Shown here: positions 59,981 to 64,000 of the stretch, piece by piece | How positions within the stretch are numbered: position 1 is the stretch's first letter | Layout of the letters: each line of letters opens with the position of its first letter | From: Oscillospiraceae bacterium | GTDB lineage: Bacteria; Bacillota; Clostridia; Oscillospirales; CAG-272 | Reading direction: 5' to 3' | DNA: 64,000 nt | Assembly (NCBI GenBank): GCA_015065385.1 | Contig: SVQK01000024.1 | Coordinates: 43,569-107,568 of the forward strand | Notes under the pieces: generated by a model | Database searches by the model: none | What the model saw: the letters and a program-made list of their open reading frames with translations, nothing else | Told to the model about the DNA's origin: nothing | Made by a program: the position numbers and the translations under genes

Positions 59981-61600
59981 ATGTCGGAATCCGAGGGAAG
60001 GGAACGCGGCGCGCGGGGCGTGATGGTCCTCGCGGCGTCGAATCTTTTAGTCAAAGCTGCGGGGCTTTTTTTCAAGATCCCCATGAACTACGCGGTGGGG
60101 GACGCCGGCATGGGGTATTACAACGCCGCGTATTCGGTCTATGCCCTTCTGTACACGCTGTCCACCGCCGGCCTGCCCGTAGCCCTGTCCGTGATGATCG
60201 CGGAGCAGAGAGCGAGGGGAAATCTGCGAGGGGCGGAGCAGACCTGCCGCAGGACGCTTGCGCTGCTCTTTTTGCTGGGATGCGCCGGATGCGCCTTCCT
60301 CTGGGTCGGGGCGGGTCCGATCGCCGGTGCCATCCGCTCTCCGGAATCCGCCCATGCCGTTCGTGCCGTCGCTCCGGCGCTCTTGTTCATCTGCGTGTCG
60401 AGCGCGATGCGGGGCTGGTTTCAGGGATGCGGAAGGATGACGCCCACCGCGTTTTCCCAGTTGGCGGAGGCCGTCGGAAAGCTGATTTTCGGGATCGGCG
60501 CTGCTCTGTACGCGGTCCGGCGCGGATATTCCACTTCCATCGCGGCGGCTTATGCGGCGTCGGGACTCTCGGTCGGCTCGTTCTGCGGTATGGTTTATCT
60601 TCTGATCCTGCGCCGGATCGGAAGGGCGGGGGCGGAGAGGGATCTCCCGGGTGAGACCGCGCCGCTTGGGAGGACGCTTTCCGGGCTGACGAAAATCGCC
60701 CTGCCCGTGACTCTGTCTGCGTCCGTCATGAGCCTGTCCTCGGCGATGGACACGATGTCCGTCCAGCGGATTCTGATAGCGTCGGGGACTTCGGCGGAGG
60801 ATGCTGCCGCGCTTTTCGGCAATTACACCTCCCTCGCCGTTCCGATGTTCAACCTTCCGCCCGCCCTGATTTATCCCTTTGCCTACGCGCTGGTGCCCGC
60901 TGCCGCCGCGGCTCTGGCGTCCGGTCGTCGGGATGAGGCGGCGGAGCGGATCGAGCGGACCATGCGGATCGCCCTCTTCATCGGGATACCGTGCGCCTGC
61001 GGGCTGGCCGCGCTGTCGGATCCGATCCTCTGCCTGCTGTTCCGGGATTCCTCCGCGCACCGGGCGGCGCCGCTCCTCACCCTGCTGGCTCCCGCCTCGT
61101 GCCTTGTGTGCCTGACCGCGGCGACCAACGCAGGACTTCAGGCTTCGGGCGGGCAGCGGCTGTCCCTCTGCGCGATGGCGGCGGGCGCGGCTGTGAAGTG
61201 GATCGCGGGCGAGCTTTTGCTTCCGGTATGCGGCATCCCCGGCGCGCCTCTCTCCACCGCGGCGAGCTATCTCACCGTGACCGCCTTGAATCTCGTGTTT
61301 CTGAAACGAAGAACCTCCGCCGCGCTCTCCTTCCGCAGAACGCTGTCGCCGCTTCTGTCCGGGATCCTCTGCGGCGCGTCCGCCCGGTGGATCTGCGCCG
61401 GACTGACACCGATCCTCGGGAACAGCGCGGCGGTTCCGCTGTCCATCGCCGCTGCCGCCCTCGTTTACTTTGCGCTTCTCTGTCTGACCGGCGGGTTCGG
61501 GGAGGCGGAAAAAGCGCTGCTCGCGCGGCTGATTCCGGCGGATCTCCTATACCGGATCCGGTTCCGGGGCGCGGGAAGGATGAAACAAGAAAGGATCTGA
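59981..61600 (+). CDS. SpoVB/YabM-type polysaccharide flippase (MOP superfamily)
   Basis: 539 residues, 12-14 predicted spans. It starts RGVMVLAASNLLVKAAGLFFKIPMNYAVG, has FNLPPALIYPFAYALVPAAAAA and ends with a short basic tail. SpoVB/YabM-like members of this family flip lipid-linked precursors during spore wall or cell wall synthesis. The next genes (mazG, rqcP, yabP, yabQ, divIC) follow the Bacillus order yabM-yabN-yabO-yabP-yabQ-divIC, which supports a YabM/SpoVB identity. Confidence 0.88.
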   Translation: MSESEGRERGARGVMVLAASNLLVKAAGLFFKIPMNYAVGDAGMGYYNAAYSVYALLYTLSTAGLPVALSVMIAEQRARGNLRGAEQTCRRTLALLFLLGCAGCAFLWVGAGPIAGAIRSPESAHAVRAVAPALLFICVSSAMRGWFQGCGRMTPTAFSQLAEAVGKLIFGIGAALYAVRRGYSTSIAAAYAASGLSVGSFCGMVYLLILRRIGRAGAERDLPGETAPLGRTLSGLTKIALPVTLSASVMSLSSAMDTMSVQRILIASGTSAEDAAALFGNYTSLAVPMFNLPPALIYPFAYALVPAAAAALASGRRDEAAERIERTMRIALFIGIPCACGLAALSDPILCLLFRDSSAHRAAPLLTLLAPASCLVCLTAATNAGLQASGGQRLSLCAMAAGAAVKWIAGELLLPVCGIPGAPLSTAASYLTVTALNLVFLKRRTSAALSFRRTLSPLLSGILCGASARWICAGLTPILGNSAAVPLSIAAAALVYFALLCLTGGFGEAEKALLARLIPADLLYRIRFRGAGRMKQERI

Positions 61601-61603
61601 ATT

Positions 61604-62311
61604 ATGACAATCGCCGAACGCAAGGAAAAGCTGCTCCGGGAGAAGACGCACAACATGGATTCCGCCGTGGAGCTGGTCCGACTGCTCCGCTCCGAAGAGG
61701 GATGCCCGTGGGACCGGGAGCAGGATCACCATTCCATCCGCACGGAATTCATCGAGGAGACCTACGAGGCGGTGGAGGCCATCGACACGGAAAACTCCGA
61801 CCTGCTCCGGGAAGAACTGGGCGACGTGCTCTTTCAGATCCTGTTTCACACGGAGATCGAGCGGGAGGCGGGCCGGTTCAGCCTCGACGACGTGACGACG
61901 GAGCTCGTGAACAAGATGATTTACCGCCACCCCCATGTGTTTGCCGACACGAAGGTCGCGGGGACGGGCGAGGTGCTCGACAACTGGGATCGGCTCAAGA
62001 CGGAGGAGAAATCCCGCCTCAGCCTGTACGACGTATTGAAGGCGGTTCCGAAACAGTATCCCGCGTTGCTCCGCGCGAAGAAGATCGCCAAAAAAGCGAG
62101 AAAAGGCGGCGTCTCGTTCGGGGAAGACATGGAACAGGCGGAGGCCTTGTTGGCTCTGGCGAAGGACGTGACGGAGACGGAGGGCGGGGAACGGGACCGG
62201 AACATCGCGCGGCTCGTGTGGCAGGCGGTGAAGATGGCTTCTCCCGACGCGGATCTCGAGAAGGACGTGGGCGATCTGTTGAACGAATTCACGGAGTCGT
62301 TCCGCGATTGA
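61604..62311 (+). CDS. mazG: Nucleoside triphosphate pyrophosphohydrolase MazG
   Basis: 235 residues. Helical MazG motifs: MDSAVELVRLLRSEEGCPWDREQDHHS, EFIEETYEAVEAID and LREELGDVLFQILFH with the metal-binding Glu and Asp. A second MazG-like half has lower conservation. It hydrolyses non-canonical or excess NTPs. It begins three bases after the flippase stop. Confidence 0.94.
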   Translation: MTIAERKEKLLREKTHNMDSAVELVRLLRSEEGCPWDREQDHHSIRTEFIEETYEAVEAIDTENSDLLREELGDVLFQILFHTEIEREAGRFSLDDVTTELVNKMIYRHPHVFADTKVAGTGEVLDNWDRLKTEEKSRLSLYDVLKAVPKQYPALLRAKKIAKKARKGGVSFGEDMEQAEALLALAKDVTETEGGERDRNIARLVWQAVKMASPDADLEKDVGDLLNEFTESFRD

Positions 62312-62332
62312 ATCAGGAAAGGACGAAAAACA

Positions 62333-62578
62333 ATGAGACTCGATAAATTTCTGAAGGTGTCCCGCATCATCAAGCGGCGCACCGTGGCAAACGAAGCCTG
62401 CGACAGCGAGCATGTGGAGGTCAACGGCAAGCGCGCCAAGGCCTCCTACGACGTGAAGGAAGGGGACGTGATTGCCGTGACCTACGGAGACCGCACTTTG
62501 AAATTCCGCGTGCTGGACGTGAAGGAGCACGCGGCGAAAGCGGACGCCTCCTCCCTCTACGAGGTGATCGAAGACTGA
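62333..62578 (+). CDS. rqcP: S4-domain RNA-binding protein (RqcP/YabO)
   Basis: 81 residues. A single S4 domain (MRLDKFLKVSRIIKRRTVANEACDS, VEVNGKRAKASYDVKEGDVI). The position between mazG and yabP matches yabO/rqcP, which works in ribosome-associated quality control. Confidence 0.92.
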   Translation: MRLDKFLKVSRIIKRRTVANEACDSEHVEVNGKRAKASYDVKEGDVIAVTYGDRTLKFRVLDVKEHAAKADASSLYEVIED

Positions 62579-62664
62579 GCGGGACACGGAAATCCCACTT
62601 CTCCCGGCATACGCACCGGTTCCTCCGCATATACTCTCCCAAACAGACAGAGGAGGGCGCGGAG

Positions 62665-62928
62665 ATGGATCAGGACGTATGCCTTTTTTCACGCAAACGA
62701 ATGGAGCTGAAAGGGATCGAGGAGGTCGAGAGCTTTTCGGAGACGGAAATCATCCTCGTTTCCTCCCTCGGGCGGATCGCGGTGAACGGGAGCGGATTGA
62801 AAATCGGAGGCTTCTCGGCGGAAAAGGGGGATCTGACGCTGACCGGAACCGTGGACGCCTTCGCCTACCTTGACGCGGAGGGCGGGGAAGGGGAGCGGCG
62901 CGGCCTGTTCGGGAGGCTTTTCCGCTGA
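62665..62928 (+). CDS. yabP: Sporulation protein YabP
   Basis: 87 residues. The core RKRMELKGIEEVESFSETEIILVSS and LGRIAVNGSGLKIGGFSAEKGDLTLTGTVDAFAY is the YabP/YqfC family beta domain. GGAGG lies upstream. It is required for sporulation in Bacillus relatives. One base separates it from yabQ. Confidence 0.93.
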   Translation: MDQDVCLFSRKRMELKGIEEVESFSETEIILVSSLGRIAVNGSGLKIGGFSAEKGDLTLTGTVDAFAYLDAEGGEGERRGLFGRLFR

Positions 62929-62929
62929 C

Positions 62930-63535
62930 ATGGCGTATCTTGAGGTTCTGACGCGGAATCAGCTGCAACTTGTCGCAACTTCTTTCATTTTGGGGTTGAT
63001 TTTTGGCGCGGTCTACGATATAATAAGGATTGTATATATCCTTTGCGGACTTGTGTCGTACGACGGAGGATCGATTGTCGAGCGGAAGGGAAAGCTTCCG
63101 TTCTGTTGTCGCCTCATGACGGATTTCGCCGCGGCCCTGTTCATCGGCCTGTCGTTTTCCGTGTATGTCTATGCGGCGAACGACGGACGGTTCCGCTGGT
63201 TCATGGCGGCGTTCTGCGCGGTCGGATTCGTCCTCTGGCAGACGGCGGCGTCAAAGCCGGTCCTGTTTCTCGCGGCCAAGGCGTCGGATGCTCTTCGCGC
63301 TCTGATCCGGACGGTTTTGATCCGTCCTCTCTGCGCGGTCGGTCGGCGGATCGCCGGTCTGATGGGCAGGCTGTTCGGCCTGATCCGGGGCGCGGCACAC
63401 GGTCTTGCTGCCGCAACGGTCGGACGCGCGGCGCGTTCGATCCGCCGAAAAGCCCTGATCCGCGCGACGGAGAGGGCGAGAGTCCGGCTGGCGGAGGAGA
63501 TTACATTTGACGGAGGGGAGGGGACGCGGCCTTGA
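62930..63535 (+). CDS. yabQ: Spore cortex biosynthesis protein YabQ
   Basis: 201 residues. Membrane protein beginning MAYLEVLTRNQLQLVATSFI, with GLIFGAVYDIIRIVYIL and KLPFCCRLMTDFAAALFIGL, then a further span at about 84-103. The Arg-rich C-terminal tail is cytoplasmic. ATG at 62930 follows the yabP stop by one base. It overlaps divIC. Confidence 0.9.
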   Translation: MAYLEVLTRNQLQLVATSFILGLIFGAVYDIIRIVYILCGLVSYDGGSIVERKGKLPFCCRLMTDFAAALFIGLSFSVYVYAANDGRFRWFMAAFCAVGFVLWQTAASKPVLFLAAKASDALRALIRTVLIRPLCAVGRRIAGLMGRLFGLIRGAAHGLAAATVGRAARSIRRKALIRATERARVRLAEEITFDGGEGTRP

Positions 63536-63816
63536 AAAAGAGCATTTTTCACAATATGTTCGTGCGCGTGAGCATTCTCGCGGTCGTCGTCTTCTTCGTT
63601 TTCAGCTTCGTCATGGTGCGGCTCAAGCAGAACGATCTGGCGGCGGAGGCGGAACAGCTCCGGAGCGAGATCGACCGCGCGAAGGAAAACATCAACGAAC
63701 TTCAGGCGGAGATCGACCGTCCCTTCGACAGCGAGTATGTGGCGGAGATCGCCCATGAGAAGCTCGGGCTCCGTTTTCCGCAGGAGATTGTTTTCTACAG
63801 CGGCGACGACAATTGA
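63532..63816 (+). CDS. divIC: Septum formation initiator DivIC/FtsB-like
   Basis: 94 residues. A span at about 9-28 (VRVSILAVVVFFVFSFVMV), then a coiled coil (KQNDLAAEAEQLRSEIDRAKENINELQAEI) and the DivIC-like end YVAEIAHEKLGLRFPQEIVF. The start is TTG at 63532, with GGGGAGG upstream, overlapping the yabQ stop (TTGA). Part of the divisome with FtsL and DivIB. Confidence 0.9.
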   Translation: MKKSIFHNMFVRVSILAVVVFFVFSFVMVRLKQNDLAAEAEQLRSEIDRAKENINELQAEIDRPFDSEYVAEIAHEKLGLRFPQEIVFYSGDDN

Positions 63817-63831
63817 GGTTTTGAAGGTTCC

Positions 63832-63858
63832 GATCCTGCGCAGTGCCGCGGGATCTTT
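63832..63858 (+). terminator. Intrinsic terminator after divIC
   Basis: GATCC (63832-63836) pairs with GGATC (63851-63855), with GCG/CGC inside, followed by TTT. The group II intron start lies seven bases beyond. Confidence 0.65.
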
Positions 63859-63864
63859 GTCTGT

Positions 63865-64000
63865 GTGTGCCGGGCATGTCCCAGTTCTAACGGGTGAAAG
63901 TCCCGTCGCAGGTATTTACCGCCAAGCGTAGCGAACCGCAAGCCGAAGTCAGAAATGACCTCGGGGGAGGAAGCGGTGTAGCAAAGCCGAAGAGCCTACG
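63865..64000 (+). mobile_element. 5' end of a group II intron, cut off by the window
   Basis: It starts GTGTGCCGGGCATG, matching the GUGYG 5' end of group II introns. The domain I hairpin ACGGGTGAAAGTCCCGT and the purine-rich segments with GCAAGCCGAAGTC and GGGGGAGGAAGC follow in the expected order. The intron-encoded reverse transcriptase and domain V would lie beyond 64000. The position just behind a terminator T-tract suggests a bacterial class C intron. Confidence 0.75.

Overview
This window comes from a high-GC (about 60%) Gram-positive anaerobe of the Clostridia (Bacillota). Four things point that way. SpoVG, the set SpoVB/YabM-like flippase, MazG, RqcP/YabO, YabP, YabQ and DivIC, and HemZ are all present in Firmicutes-type arrangements. 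Most genes have an AGGAGG ribosome binding site. Many promoters match TTGACA-17-TATAAT. A ferredoxin-dependent 2-oxoacid oxidoreductase operon is present. The two mannosidases suggest a host- or plant-glycan-degrading gut or rumen organism. I cannot name the genus.

Layout. 1-6.5 kb: the end of a GH38 alpha-mannosidase, an ECF sigma/anti-sigma-like pair, an XRE regulator and a GH92 mannosidase. 6.5-14.3 kb: a small unknown gene, rarA, rplJ-rplL behind an L10 leader, a lipoprotein serpin, rimM-trmD, a cell-wall amidase and a TtcA-family protein. 14.4-23.5 kb: a six-gene operon joining two sugar-type ABC permeases, a 968-residue HlyD-like coiled-coil adaptor, a MacB-core-like membrane protein, an unusually long solute-binding lipoprotein and a small lipoprotein. 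23.5-29.9 kb: a row of perfect hairpins, then a DeoR regulator and a 2-oxoacid dehydrogenase complex whose E1 is an alpha-beta fusion. 30-36.4 kb: murC, spoVG, two tRNAs, an ECF sigma with a long C-terminal extension, and a sugar oxidoreductase/isomerase pair. 36.6-44.1 kb: guaB, rpsF-ssb-rpsR, a GNAT protein, gap, an unknown membrane protein and an alpha/beta hydrolase. 44.5-47.9 kb: a VOR/KOR-type ferredoxin oxidoreductase with a P-loop protein. 48.1-63.8 kb: cdaA-cdaR, an FAD protein, rseC-like, recJ, relA/spoT, dtd, hemZ, a uridine-kinase-like gene, then flippase-mazG-rqcP-yabP-yabQ-divIC. The window ends inside what looks like the 5' end of a group II intron.

How the genes work together. 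Most of the window is housekeeping: translation, stringent and c-di-AMP signalling, nucleotide and wall synthesis, and spore/division genes. Accessory functions are glycan cleavage, sugar transport and regulation. Central metabolism has two separate routes for oxidising 2-oxoacids, one NAD-linked and one ferredoxin-linked.

The most unusual elements are three. A 340-430 bp intergenic repeat is present in two inverted copies; each copy starts right after the T-tract of an intrinsic terminator, and the copies share a covarying stem. The hybrid ABC/HlyD/MacB operon contains an AT-rich in-frame island inside its adaptor gene. The group II intron end also lies just behind a terminator.
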